Shown here piece by piece: positions 1 through 7,523 of a DNA stretch of 12,642 nt (within the stretch, counting starts at the first letter, position 1; every line of letters starts with the position of its first letter). Below the pieces are notes generated by a model. It was not told the origin of the DNA, did no database searches, and worked only from the letters and a program-made list of their open reading frames with translations. The position numbers were made by a program, and so were the translations under genes. The stretch is taken from assembly GCA_050013615.1 (NCBI GenBank), contig JBEKEX010000055.1:1-12642 (forward strand), written 5' to 3'. The DNA comes from JBEKEX01 sp050013615. Its GTDB lineage: Bacteria > Chloroflexota > Anaerolineae > Anaerolineales > Anaerolineaceae.

Positions 1-210
1 AGCGCTGTGTTGCTGGCGCACCGCATGGCTATGGAAAGCCCCTTGGTGGTGGCAGAAGCGGTTGAAGCCAGCGAGTTCTATGACCTGGCGATGAAATATG
101 AAATCTCCGCTGTCCCTAATACGATCATCAATGATGGTGAAGGTTCTGTCCTTGGAGCAGTCCCCGAATTTGACTTGATGGATGGGATCGAGCAGGCGTT
201 GCAAGCCTGA
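1..210 (+). CDS. Thioredoxin-fold protein, probable protein disulfide oxidoreductase, C-terminal fragment
   Basis: Only the last 69 residues are in the window; the frame is open from base 1, so the gene starts upstream. The sequence begins in a helix (LLAHRMAMESP) of the kind that follows a CPxC active site in glutaredoxin-like protein disulfide oxidoreductases. It continues through a segment ending SAVPNT, which matches the cis-proline turn of thioredoxin folds, followed by a beta strand (IIND) and a closing helix (LMDGIEQAL). The CxxC motif itself would lie just outside the window. Such proteins exchange dithiols and disulfides in the cytoplasm. The OsmC gene starts 22 nt downstream on the same strand, so a shared transcript and a thiol/peroxide role are likely (inference). 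A plain thioredoxin or an AhpF-like N-terminal domain cannot be excluded from the fragment. Confidence 0.6.
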   Translation, partial: SAVLLAHRMAMESPLVVAEAVEASEFYDLAMKYEISAVPNTIINDGEGSVLGAVPEFDLMDGIEQALQA

Positions 211-220
211 TATTTTTAAC

Positions 221-227
221 GAGGAAG
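221..227 (+). promoter_or_regulatory. Ribosome binding site that sets the OsmC start
   Basis: GAGGAAG lies in the 22-nt gap between the two genes. Its AGGA core is 7 nt before the ATG at 233. An in-frame ATG at 182 would lie inside the upstream gene and has no comparable site, so 233 is preferred. Confidence 0.7.
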
Positions 228-232
228 TGACC

Positions 233-649
233 ATGGATGCACGAGTAATTTGGAAGCAGGGGATGAGTTTCGATGGGAAGGCTGCCAGCGGTTTCACCTT
301 GCCGCTGGGAAGCGATACTGCCTCCGGAGGCGAAAATGATGGTTTCCGCCCGCTGGAACTGCTGGGTGTTGGCCTGGCCGGCTGCACGGCCATGGATGTG
401 ATCTCCATCCTTCAAAAGAAGCAGCAGGCGGTGACCGGTTTCGAGGTCAAGGTACATGCCGACCGCGCCGATGAGCATCCGCGCGTGTTTACTCATATGG
501 TGGTCGAATATGTGGTGACTGGGAAGGCCATCGACCCAGTGGCTGTCGACCGGGCCGTGGAACTCTCGGTGACCAAATATTGCTCGGCAATGGCCATGCT
601 GAAGAAAGCGGTAGAGATCGAGCACAAGATCACCATCGTACAGGCTTGA
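233..649 (+). CDS. OsmC/Ohr family protein
   Basis: A 138-residue protein, the usual length for the OsmC family. These proteins are cytoplasmic, usually dimeric, thiol-dependent peroxidases that reduce organic hydroperoxides. Both family cysteines are visible: C51 in LGVGLAGCTAMDV at the start of the long central helix, and C117 in TKYCSAMAML. The N-terminal GFTLPLGSD...GG..DGFRPLELLG segment is also typical of the family. The ATG at 233 is chosen because of the ribosome binding site just before it; starting at 182 would add 17 residues that are a frame-shifted reading of the upstream gene. The upstream neighbour is a thioredoxin-fold protein that could supply reducing equivalents (inference). 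A strong terminator follows. Whether it belongs to the OsmC, Ohr or YhfA-like subgroup is not clear from motifs alone. Confidence 0.9.
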   Translation: MDARVIWKQGMSFDGKAASGFTLPLGSDTASGGENDGFRPLELLGVGLAGCTAMDVISILQKKQQAVTGFEVKVHADRADEHPRVFTHMVVEYVVTGKAIDPVAVDRAVELSVTKYCSAMAMLKKAVEIEHKITIVQA

Positions 650-1024
650 TGCCGCTACTCGATTAATTAACGCTTAAAGCTAATTTTTCAATCCTTTTCG
701 AAGAAAAGGATTTTTTTAATTCCATCGTCATCTTGGCCAATTTCAGAGATGTCATAATTTTCCCTGATACTCTTTAGAATGGGGAGAAGATATGGATGGG
801 AAGGTAAAAGAGAACCAAATAAAGTAACTTCCTTCATAAAACATAATATTATATAATCAATTGACGAGGGTTAAAAATAATATTTAAGTGCCGGGCTAAT
901 AGCTGACCGTTTAAAAACAAGTAATCAGTTACATAATGGTTTTCCCTTGCGAACTATTCGGGGATGCTTAGCAAAGTTAAGTCATTAGATGCTTTGAAAA
1001 AAAGAATTACAGGAATTAGAAAAT
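650..1024. other. AT-rich intergenic region before the glycosyltransferase
   Basis: 375 nt with no convincing gene. It holds the OsmC terminator at 690-717. A perfect TATAAT at 852-857 lacks a good -35, and a TTGACG at 861-866 lacks a well-spaced -10. In such AT-rich DNA these are weak hints of a promoter for the gene at 1025. Base composition changes sharply here relative to the OsmC gene. Confidence 0.6.
690..717 (+). terminator. Intrinsic terminator of the disulfide oxidoreductase/OsmC operon
   Basis: A perfect 10-bp stem (AATCCTTTTC at 690-699 pairing with GAAAAGGATT at 703-712) with a 3-nt GAA loop. The last stem Ts run on into TTTTT at 713-717. It starts 41 nt after the OsmC stop codon. 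Confidence 0.85.
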
Positions 1025-2635
1025 ATGGTCGCAAACACCGAAATAGACCAACAGAAACGTGAAAGAATAGATCTTGGTTTCATCTTATTCCTGGCTTTAC
1101 TTTTCTATGCGGTTTTCATTTATCGTACCGCTTTTTCTATTAAGGGTGAAACATATTTCACATTAGTTGATGACGCCATGATTAGTATGAGATATGCGAA
1201 GAATCTCTCAAATGGATTTGGGTTTGTATGGAATATAGGAGAACCACCAGTAGAAGGGTTTACAAACCTGGGTTGGACACTTTACATGGCAATCTTGCAC
1301 ACAACAGGCATTTCAGAATCAAAAATATCTTTGTTAATGATGATTACCTCAGCTTTCATTCTTTTAGGAAATGCATTTTTGTCCTTCAAGATTAGTAAGA
1401 TAATTGCTCCCGAGTCAAAAATAGCCCCCCTCATTGCAGCAATAATTACTGCCTTCTATTACCCATTAGTCTTTTGGTCATTGAGAGGAATGGAGGTTGG
1501 AATTGCCACATTACTGGTCTATATGTCAGTTCTGTTGGCAATTAATCCTTCTAAACCTATAGAAACTAAAAGGGCGTTGTTCCTTGGTTTAGTTATGCTA
1601 TTGGCTATAGTTGTACGGTTTGACGTTGTTTTACAGATTACCCTTATCGTAGGATATGTCTTATATGACCATATTATAAAAAAGAAAGCGAAGTTTATAT
1701 TAATATCACCTATTCTGTTATTTTATTTGGCGGGGATTATCAGTGTTTTGTTATTCCAATACCTTTATTTTGGTTCTGTTTTTCCGAATACCTATTACCT
1801 AAAGGTAGTAGGTGTTTCATTCCTTGAAAGGTTTAGTGTTGGTATCCAAGTCTTTGTTGAATATGCGACAAGAGATTTTCTGGCCCCGTTATTCATTATT
1901 ATTGCTGGTTTTATTTGCTTTCCTACCTTGCGAGAAAAGCGAAATTTTCTTCTTCTTGCATTATTCTTTATTCAATGCGGCTATTCTATATTTGTTGGGG
2001 GGGACTATGCTGAGCCATTAAATTCACCTCAAGTGGAAGCTGCAAATAGGTTTATCACACAAGGCATGCCGTCAGTGATAATTCTTTTTAGCATAATAAT
2101 AGACTGCTTTTTACAGGCAATAAAAGTGAAGAATGGCACGAAACATAAATATAGCCTTAGTTCAACGTTAGTTCTGGCATCTGGAATCAGTCTGGCGGCA
2201 ATTGTTATTATGAGTGGGGCACCTTGGTTTAAATGGATGCTATATAATGCTCCATTATTGAATGACGACATTTCGGGAACTGAGCTCGGTATTCATATAA
2301 GAGATAATACGGATCAAAACGTAGTCATTGCAGTGCATTCAGCAGGGCAGATACCATATTATTCCAACAGACGAACTATTGATCTTTTAGGAGTAAATGA
2401 CCCCGTGATCGCCAAGGGACCACCAGCAACTTCATTATTCAGACCAGGGCATAACAAATGGAATTACGAATATAGTATCATGACATTAAAACCAGACCTT
2501 GTGGCAGATGAATGGGGTCAATTAGCCGAATTTCTAGCAGACAAGCCTGATTGGTATAGATTAGCGAATGGTATATGGATTCGAAAAGATAGCACTCATA
2601 TCAATATTGAAGGGTTGGAACAGGAATACAGGTAA
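1025..2635 (+). CDS. GT-C fold membrane glycosyltransferase-like protein (AftB-like)
   Basis: A 536-residue integral membrane protein. After a first membrane segment (about 17-37) comes an extracytoplasmic loop with the motif DDAMISMRYAKNLSNGFG (D49, D50) followed by WN.GE..VEGFTN..WTL. This DD-loop plus VEG(Y/F)TN pattern is known from polyprenyl-phosphate-sugar-dependent GT-C enzymes such as the mycobacterial arabinosyltransferase AftB and related bacterial proteins. About ten hydrophobic segments follow up to about residue 398. The C-terminal 130 residues look soluble and contain SAGQIPYYSNRRTIDLLG, a feature shared by these relatives. It would transfer a sugar from a lipid carrier to an envelope glycan on the outer face; the sugar is unknown. 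ATG 1025 has AGGA 10 nt upstream, and the gene ends in tandem TAA stops. It is much more AT-rich than all neighbours, consistent with transfer. The gene stands alone and converges on the gene at 2798. Confidence 0.75.
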   Translation: MVANTEIDQQKRERIDLGFILFLALLFYAVFIYRTAFSIKGETYFTLVDDAMISMRYAKNLSNGFGFVWNIGEPPVEGFTNLGWTLYMAILHTTGISESKISLLMMITSAFILLGNAFLSFKISKIIAPESKIAPLIAAIITAFYYPLVFWSLRGMEVGIATLLVYMSVLLAINPSKPIETKRALFLGLVMLLAIVVRFDVVLQITLIVGYVLYDHIIKKKAKFILISPILLFYLAGIISVLLFQYLYFGSVFPNTYYLKVVGVSFLERFSVGIQVFVEYATRDFLAPLFIIIAGFICFPTLREKRNFLLLALFFIQCGYSIFVGGDYAEPLNSPQVEAANRFITQGMPSVIILFSIIIDCFLQAIKVKNGTKHKYSLSSTLVLASGISLAAIVIMSGAPWFKWMLYNAPLLNDDISGTELGIHIRDNTDQNVVIAVHSAGQIPYYSNRRTIDLLGVNDPVIAKGPPATSLFRPGHNKWNYEYSIMTLKPDLVADEWGQLAEFLADKPDWYRLANGIWIRKDSTHINIEGLEQEYR

Positions 2636-2797
2636 TAATAAAGTGGAATTACCCTTAACTAGCGGTTACCGTGAACAAAAGGGTTTCGCAAACTGTCGAG
2701 CTGGAACGTTAAGGATAACTATTTATAAGTATCTCAATGCGGTAAGGAATCTGACACATTGATTCCATAAAAGCAATCGTAGCACCCTGAATTTTTA

Positions 2798-4279
2798 TTA
2801 GGGGGTTGCAGGAGTGGCCGTGATCACGATACGGCTGTTAATATCCGAGCAGACACACGCATTGATCACATGACCTTGGTTGGTCAATGAACCCTGGTAG
2901 GCCACGCCGGCGCTGTGCACCATCCAGCCATCCAGGATGAATGCCAGGGGGCCACTTGCCGGCACCCATTCGCCGTTGTATTTGCGAGCGATGTGGACGT
3001 GGGTGCCTGTTGCTTCGCCGCCTTCGCAGGAGGGATGCCCAATCGGGTCACCTTTGTGCACGTAAGTCCCCACAGCAACTTTATCATTCGAAGCAAGATG
3101 GAGATAGAGAATATCCCAACCGGTGCGTTCATCGCCGTCGCCATCCAGGTCCAAGACCGCGAGCCCGGTGTCGGTGCGGGCAATGACGCCATCGGCAACG
3201 GCCGTCACCCATTCATCGGATGGAAAGCACCCACCGACATTGACGGGCGGCGCAAAGTCGAGCGCGGCAAAGGGATCGCCGGTTCCCCAGCCAGTGTGGG
3301 GGCCGCCGGTAAATGTCCAGGGTTTTCCAACCTGGAACGGGAAGCTCATGGCCGGTTGTTGCAAGCTGCCCGGCATGACGTCGACGTTCGAGCCCCATGG
3401 GTTGCTAAAAAGTGATTCGAAGATTTGCGCCAGTCCCAGACTGCTGATTGCCTTCGTATATTCATCGATTGAAAGCACTTGGGCGAAATAATATTGGATC
3501 CCCACGGTGGCGGCATTTTGCCAGGGGTCGGGAGCTTCTTGGGTACCCTCCATGTGGTCGAACGTCACCAGCTTGCCGGTGCGCCATCCATAGTACCCAT
3601 TATTGAGCGTGTTCGCAGCCCAGATGAGTTGCGAATATAAACCGGCGTAATAGGGGTCTTGGTTGCCCAACGGATAACTTCCTGTTGGCTCGACCGGGTC
3701 GGTGAGGGCGTGAGCCTGGTATTCAAGGACCGCCAGCAGCAGGCGGGGGCTTACCGAATAGGTGATGGCCACGTAATCGATGATCTGGCCACCGGTCAGC
3801 CATTGGCCATCGGCATATTCGCGATGGTTTTTCAACCAGCCGGGTTGTTCATTGACGAAGGTCACCGTATCGAAACCGACCTGGGCAGTGCCGTCTACGA
3901 ACATGCTATCGGGGATGATGTGGAACGACGAACCCCATAAAGCACGGTAATAGATGGGGATTTTCATCGGCAAGCCGGCGGGCAAGGTCGTCACCTGGTC
4001 CGGCAGGATGGGGTTGGCGTCGCGGATTTCTTTTTCAGTGGTGTTGAAATGGGCGGCCAGGGCAGGCAAGGTATCGCCTGATTGGGCCGTGTAATCCACC
4101 AATTCACCGGGAGAGTACTTCGGCCGCGTGGGCATGGGGGTAGGTTGTTCCAAGGTGGGTGTGACAGAAGACGTTACTGCGGGAACTTCACCAACGGATA
4201 CACAGCTCGACATTAACGACAGCACGATCACTCCCCAAGTGATCCAGGCCGTGATTTTCGGTGGAAGCTTGCTTGTCAT
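2798..4279 (-). CDS. LysM-M23 family metallopeptidase lipoprotein, paralogue 1 (promoter-distal)
   Basis: 493 residues, predicted to be exported and lipid-anchored: a hydrophobic signal ends in LSLMSSC (C26), followed by a Pro/Thr-rich linker. A LysM-like domain lies at about 61-110 (YTAQSGDTLPALAAHF). The middle, about 120-300, is helical and lysozyme-like, with SPRLLLAVLEYQAH. The M23 domain spans about 320-455 with zinc ligands H328 and D341 (GGPH...ALD) and the HVH motif H427/H429; H394 in LYLHLA is also conserved. M23 enzymes cut peptidoglycan cross-bridges or stem peptides. An Asp-rich loop (D377, D379, D381) sits inside the catalytic domain. A short tail with two cysteines (ACVC) closes the protein. 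The ATG at 4279 has AGGT about 5 nt upstream, and the gap to the preceding gene's stop is 10 nt, so it is probably co-transcribed. All metal ligands are intact, so activity is expected. Confidence 0.9.
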   Translation of the reverse strand: MTSKLPPKITAWITWGVIVLSLMSSCVSVGEVPAVTSSVTPTLEQPTPMPTRPKYSPGELVDYTAQSGDTLPALAAHFNTTEKEIRDANPILPDQVTTLPAGLPMKIPIYYRALWGSSFHIIPDSMFVDGTAQVGFDTVTFVNEQPGWLKNHREYADGQWLTGGQIIDYVAITYSVSPRLLLAVLEYQAHALTDPVEPTGSYPLGNQDPYYAGLYSQLIWAANTLNNGYYGWRTGKLVTFDHMEGTQEAPDPWQNAATVGIQYYFAQVLSIDEYTKAISSLGLAQIFESLFSNPWGSNVDVMPGSLQQPAMSFPFQVGKPWTFTGGPHTGWGTGDPFAALDFAPPVNVGGCFPSDEWVTAVADGVIARTDTGLAVLDLDGDGDERTGWDILYLHLASNDKVAVGTYVHKGDPIGHPSCEGGEATGTHVHIARKYNGEWVPASGPLAFILDGWMVHSAGVAYQGSLTNQGHVINACVCSDINSRIVITATPATP

Positions 4280-4289
4280 TTTGACCTAT

Positions 4290-5945
4290 CTAAGGTGTCG
4301 AGGTTTCTATTGGTCGGGTAATCTGTGAATTATGATCGCCGCACGAGCAGGCCGTGATGGTTTGATCGGCGCGGGTCATGGTACCTACATAGGGTGCATT
4401 TCCAGCGTGAACGGTCCAACCACTCATCACAAAGGGTAGCGGTCCATCCGCCAGGATCCATTCTCCATTGTACTTACGGGCAACGTGGACATGGCTTCCG
4501 GTAGCTTCACCACCTTCGCAGGATGGATGCCCAATATGATCGTTCGTCTCCACAATTGTACCGACTTTTACCCGGTCACGAGTAGCGATATGAAGGTAGA
4601 GAATGTCCCAGCCGGTTTGTTCGTGGCCGTCTCCGTCCATGTCAACAACTACTGCACCGTTATCTGCGCGGATCACCACGCCCGGCCCCATGGCCGTGAC
4701 CCAATCATCTGACACTACACAGCCCGGTTCTGAGCCGCTTGGGGCGATATCGACCGCAGCGAGTGCGCCATCCGGCCCCCAGGCAGGATGTGGACCACCC
4801 GTAAGTGCCCAGGTCTCGCCCGCCGGGAAGGGCAGTTCCAGTGTCGGCTGGGTCAGGCTGGGGGGATAGAGCGGCTCTACTGTTTGGGCGCGCTGCCATG
4901 GGTCACCGAACATGGTCGTGTACAAAGCGGTGAAGCTACCGCTGCCATAGAGGACACCAGCCCAACGGGCAGGATCATCGAACAACCGGGAAAACAAGTA
5001 CTGCACTGCAACCGTGCCGGAGTTCAAATTGGGCGCGATCCGTACGTTCTGGCCGTCGGCGAAGTCCAATTCGGTCAACCCGCCGGAACGCCATTGGTAA
5101 TAACCGAGTGAAAGCATGGAAACCGCCCAGGACAGTTGGTGATACAGCCCCTCTTCATTACTGAACACATACCCCATGGGGTAATTTGTGTCTTGTATCG
5201 TTTTGGGCTGCCCTGTGACCCAGTGGCTTTGGAATTCCAACAAGGCCAGTAAAAGGCGTGGGTTGATGGAGTTTTCGGTAGCCACACGTTGGACCACCTG
5301 TGCTCCGGTGTACCAGCCATTGTCCAGGTATTCACGGTATGTTTTCAGATAACCGTTGGCCTTGTTGACAAAAGAATCGATATCGAAACCAATGGCCGAG
5401 GGGGAATATACCACTTCGCTATCGGGCAATGCCAATTCTTTGGGACCGGTTTCTCCCAGCCGATCGGGAATGAACAGCAACGTCTTTGGCTGGATCAGCC
5501 CATGGTTGGGAATGGATGACCCTGCCGGGATCACCTCCTGCGGCGAAACGCCAAAACGGACTGCCAGCGCCGGCAGAGTATCCCCGGCTTGTGAATAATA
5601 GGTGATAGGCGGAATTTGTGTCTCCGTGGGCGTATCGCCAACGGTTGGGGTTATGTTGGCAGCCGGGGGCGTATTGGTGAGCGTATCCTGCAGCGTCAGG
5701 ACGGTGGGAGAAGCTGTCGCAGTGACAGTATTTGTCACTGTTGCCGTTGGGTCGGGGGTATCCGAAGGAACCGGCGTCATGACGATGGGCGTATAGGCGA
5801 GAGCGGTCTGGGTCAATTCCGTCCCGTTCACATAGCTGCGAGAACAAGCCAGGGGGGTCAGGAAAAGGGTTATGAGAACAATTACGCCGCTGATTCGTTT
5901 AGCGTGAGATTTGATTTTCAGAATTGCGGTTGTCCCATGCTTCAA
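4290..5945 (-). CDS. LysM-M23 family metallopeptidase lipoprotein, paralogue 2 (middle)
   Basis: 551 residues from the proposed TTG start. A Lys/Arg-rich N-terminus and hydrophobic core end in FLTPLAC (C34). A long Thr/Pro-rich linker (about 45-113) separates the anchor from a LysM-like domain at about 114-164 (YYSQAGDTLPALAVRF). A helical domain contains NPRLLLALLEFQSHWVT. The M23 domain has H386, D399, H452 and the HVH pair H485/H487. The frame stays open to 6248, but that extension is a frame-shifted reading of the upstream paralogue. An ATG pair at 5978/5975 has no well-placed ribosome binding site and would overlap the upstream gene by 80 nt. TTG 5945 has GAGGG 8 nt before it and overlaps by 47 nt; TTG 5948 is also possible. 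The overlap implies translational coupling. It is the longest of the three because of its linker. ACSC near the end matches the ACVC of paralogue 1. Confidence 0.85.
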   Translation of the reverse strand: MKHGTTAILKIKSHAKRISGVIVLITLFLTPLACSRSYVNGTELTQTALAYTPIVMTPVPSDTPDPTATVTNTVTATASPTVLTLQDTLTNTPPAANITPTVGDTPTETQIPPITYYSQAGDTLPALAVRFGVSPQEVIPAGSSIPNHGLIQPKTLLFIPDRLGETGPKELALPDSEVVYSPSAIGFDIDSFVNKANGYLKTYREYLDNGWYTGAQVVQRVATENSINPRLLLALLEFQSHWVTGQPKTIQDTNYPMGYVFSNEEGLYHQLSWAVSMLSLGYYQWRSGGLTELDFADGQNVRIAPNLNSGTVAVQYLFSRLFDDPARWAGVLYGSGSFTALYTTMFGDPWQRAQTVEPLYPPSLTQPTLELPFPAGETWALTGGPHPAWGPDGALAAVDIAPSGSEPGCVVSDDWVTAMGPGVVIRADNGAVVVDMDGDGHEQTGWDILYLHIATRDRVKVGTIVETNDHIGHPSCEGGEATGSHVHVARKYNGEWILADGPLPFVMSGWTVHAGNAPYVGTMTRADQTITACSCGDHNSQITRPIETSTP

Positions 5946-7425
5946 CAATTTGTCCCTCGCGAACCAATAATCCATCATATTCTGTACCGTTGCCTTGTAC
6001 CACCCAGCCATCCATGGTAAATGGGACAGCGCCGTCGGCGGGAATCCATTCCCCATTATACCGCCTGGCAATGTGGACATGAGTGCCGGTTGCTTCGCCA
6101 CCTTCGCAGGAGGGGTGGCCGATGTGATCTCCGGCTTTAAGCATGGAGCCAACAGCCACGCGGTCGCGGTCTTCGATGTGCAGGTAAAGCACCATCCATC
6201 CGGTCTGCTCGATGCCATCCTTGTCCAAGTCCAGGATAACAATGCCATTGTCGGAACGGGTCACCAAGCCATCGGCTACCGCCGTCACCCAAGCGTCGCT
6301 CTTGACGCAACCATAGGAATCACCGGGCGGAGCAAAGTCGAGTGATGCCCAGGCAGACCCGTCACCCCAACCGGCGTGCGGCCCACCGGTGAAGGACCAT
6401 ACGTCCCCGGGCACGAAGGGTAGCTGCATGGTAGGTTGCTTCAGGTCAGGCGGTATCAGCGGCTCGATGGCCAGGTCGAAGGGATAGCCAAAAAAGGAAC
6501 TGTAAGTGACGAACAAGCCGGTTTGGCTTACGACGGAGTCCCAATCGGGGCGATTGTATAGCAAGCTCATGAGATATTGCACACCAGCCGTCCCGGCGTT
6601 GATGGTCGTCGCTACCGGCACGATGCTGCCATCAGGCAGGACGTAATGCGATATGGTATTTGCCTTCCATTGATAATAACCACGATTTAAATTATTGGCC
6701 GCCCAGGAGAGCTGAGTGAACAAGCCCACGTGGTTCTGGTCATCGAAGCGCAAGGGATAATTCAGCGTGGCGGAATCAGGGTTGGCTTGGGTGACCCAAT
6801 GGCTCTGGAATTCCAGAACTGCCAGTAACAGGCGCGGGTTGACCGAATACTCGCGGGCAACCTCGGCTACAACGCCGGCACCATCGAGCTGCTGGTTGTA
6901 GACCTGTTCGGTGTAAGTGTTCAAATAACCTTTGTATGACTTCACGAAGGCGGAAATGTCGAATGTGGCGCTGGCAGGCCCATAGACCAGTTCTGAATCA
7001 GGGATGATCTTGAAATCAGGCCCCGTTGCCCCGGGGGTGGGCGCTGGAATTTCGAGCACCTGGTCGACGTTGATGAGATCAGGTTTGACATCCGGATTGG
7101 CGGTTGCCAGAGTATCCATGCTAATGCCATATTTGTTTGCAATGTTGCCAAATGTGTCGCCGGATTGCACCGTATATTCGGCGGCTTGTAACCGCAGCGA
7201 GGGGACGTCATGCGGGGTATCGGGTGTCGGGGTCAATATGGGAGACCCCGGCACGCGGGTGGGGGGCAGCAAGGCAGCTAATGGAGCCAATGTTTCGGTG
7301 GGGTTGGGCGCAGTGGGGCTGGCATTCGAAAACGAGAATATTCCTGACTGGGTACGCAGACAGGACGTCGAAAGCGCCATAATGCCAAGAAAGATCAGCA
7401 GATTGCGGATTTTTTTAGATCGCAT
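5899..7425 (-). CDS. LysM-M23 family metallopeptidase lipoprotein, paralogue 3 (first of the tandem)
   Basis: 508 residues. The signal begins MRSKKIRN and ends in ALSTSC (C22), followed by a Pro/Thr-rich linker. This copy has the most canonical LysM of the three, starting near residue 80 (YTVQSGDTFGNIANKYGIS..TLATANP...VLEIP). The central helical domain carries NPRLLLAVLEFQSHWVT and later LSWAANNLNRGYYQWK. The M23 domain has H350 and D363, H416 in LYLHIE, and the HVH pair H449/H451. It lacks the C-terminal cysteine pair seen in the other two and ends shortly after the conserved W..Y.G.L segment. The three proteins align across their whole length in domain order, so the cluster arose by tandem duplication and is old enough to have diverged clearly. 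The likely job is outer-surface peptidoglycan cleavage or remodelling; without a substrate assay the bond cut is unknown. Confidence 0.9.
   Translation of the reverse strand: MRSKKIRNLLIFLGIMALSTSCLRTQSGIFSFSNASPTAPNPTETLAPLAALLPPTRVPGSPILTPTPDTPHDVPSLRLQAAEYTVQSGDTFGNIANKYGISMDTLATANPDVKPDLINVDQVLEIPAPTPGATGPDFKIIPDSELVYGPASATFDISAFVKSYKGYLNTYTEQVYNQQLDGAGVVAEVAREYSVNPRLLLAVLEFQSHWVTQANPDSATLNYPLRFDDQNHVGLFTQLSWAANNLNRGYYQWKANTISHYVLPDGSIVPVATTINAGTAGVQYLMSLLYNRPDWDSVVSQTGLFVTYSSFFGYPFDLAIEPLIPPDLKQPTMQLPFVPGDVWSFTGGPHAGWGDGSAWASLDFAPPGDSYGCVKSDAWVTAVADGLVTRSDNGIVILDLDKDGIEQTGWMVLYLHIEDRDRVAVGSMLKAGDHIGHPSCEGGEATGTHVHIARRYNGEWIPADGAVPFTMDGWVVQGNGTEYDGLLVREGQIVEAWDNRNSENQISR
5954..5958 (-). 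promoter_or_regulatory. Ribosome binding site favouring a TTG start
   Basis: GAGGG on the minus strand, 8 nt before TTG 5945 and 5 nt before TTG 5948. It lies inside the coding end of the upstream paralogue. It is the only good Shine-Dalgarno match near the start of the middle paralogue, which is why a TTG start is preferred over the ATGs at 5975/5978. Confidence 0.5.
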
Positions 7426-7465
7426 TGCATCCAGCCGGTGATCTTGATCTATTTAGTTCTATCAC

Positions 7466-7516
7466 AAAAACCGAATTCGTACTTTAAAAGGAGCTAAATT
7501 TTGCGGTACGGTTTTT
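7466..7516 (-). terminator. Possible terminator between the ino1 cluster and the M23 cluster
   Basis: AAAAACC (7466-7472) pairs with GGTTTTT (7510-7516), and GTAC (7479-7482) pairs with GTAC (7506-7509). A 6-nt bulge (GAATTC) interrupts the left arm and the loop is long. On the minus strand it begins 7 nt after the HIT stop codon and ends in a T-run. It could also work on the plus strand. The bulge and long loop make it weaker than the other terminators here. Confidence 0.4.
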
Positions 7517-7523
7517 AAACGGA

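Noticed and set aside
792..827. Micro-ORF of 11 codons with a strong GGGGAG 5 nt before its ATG.
   Set aside because: It is very short, in AT-rich intergenic DNA, with no recognisable leader-peptide features or attenuator hairpin nearby. A chance match is likely.
2651..2684. ACCCTT/AAGGGT inverted repeat after the glycosyltransferase gene as a terminator.
   Set aside because: Only 6 bp with a 22-nt loop and no following T-run, so it is not a convincing intrinsic terminator.
2915..3415. Long plus-strand frames within the M23 genes and other minus-strand genes.
   Set aside because: They lie entirely opposite well-supported coding sequence, show no domain motifs, and are explained by GC-rich codon bias on the opposite strand.
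5979..6248. N-terminal extension of the middle M23 gene by about 90 residues.
   Set aside because: The extension resembles no signal peptide and is the upstream paralogue read in another frame; the lipoprotein signal begins after 5948.
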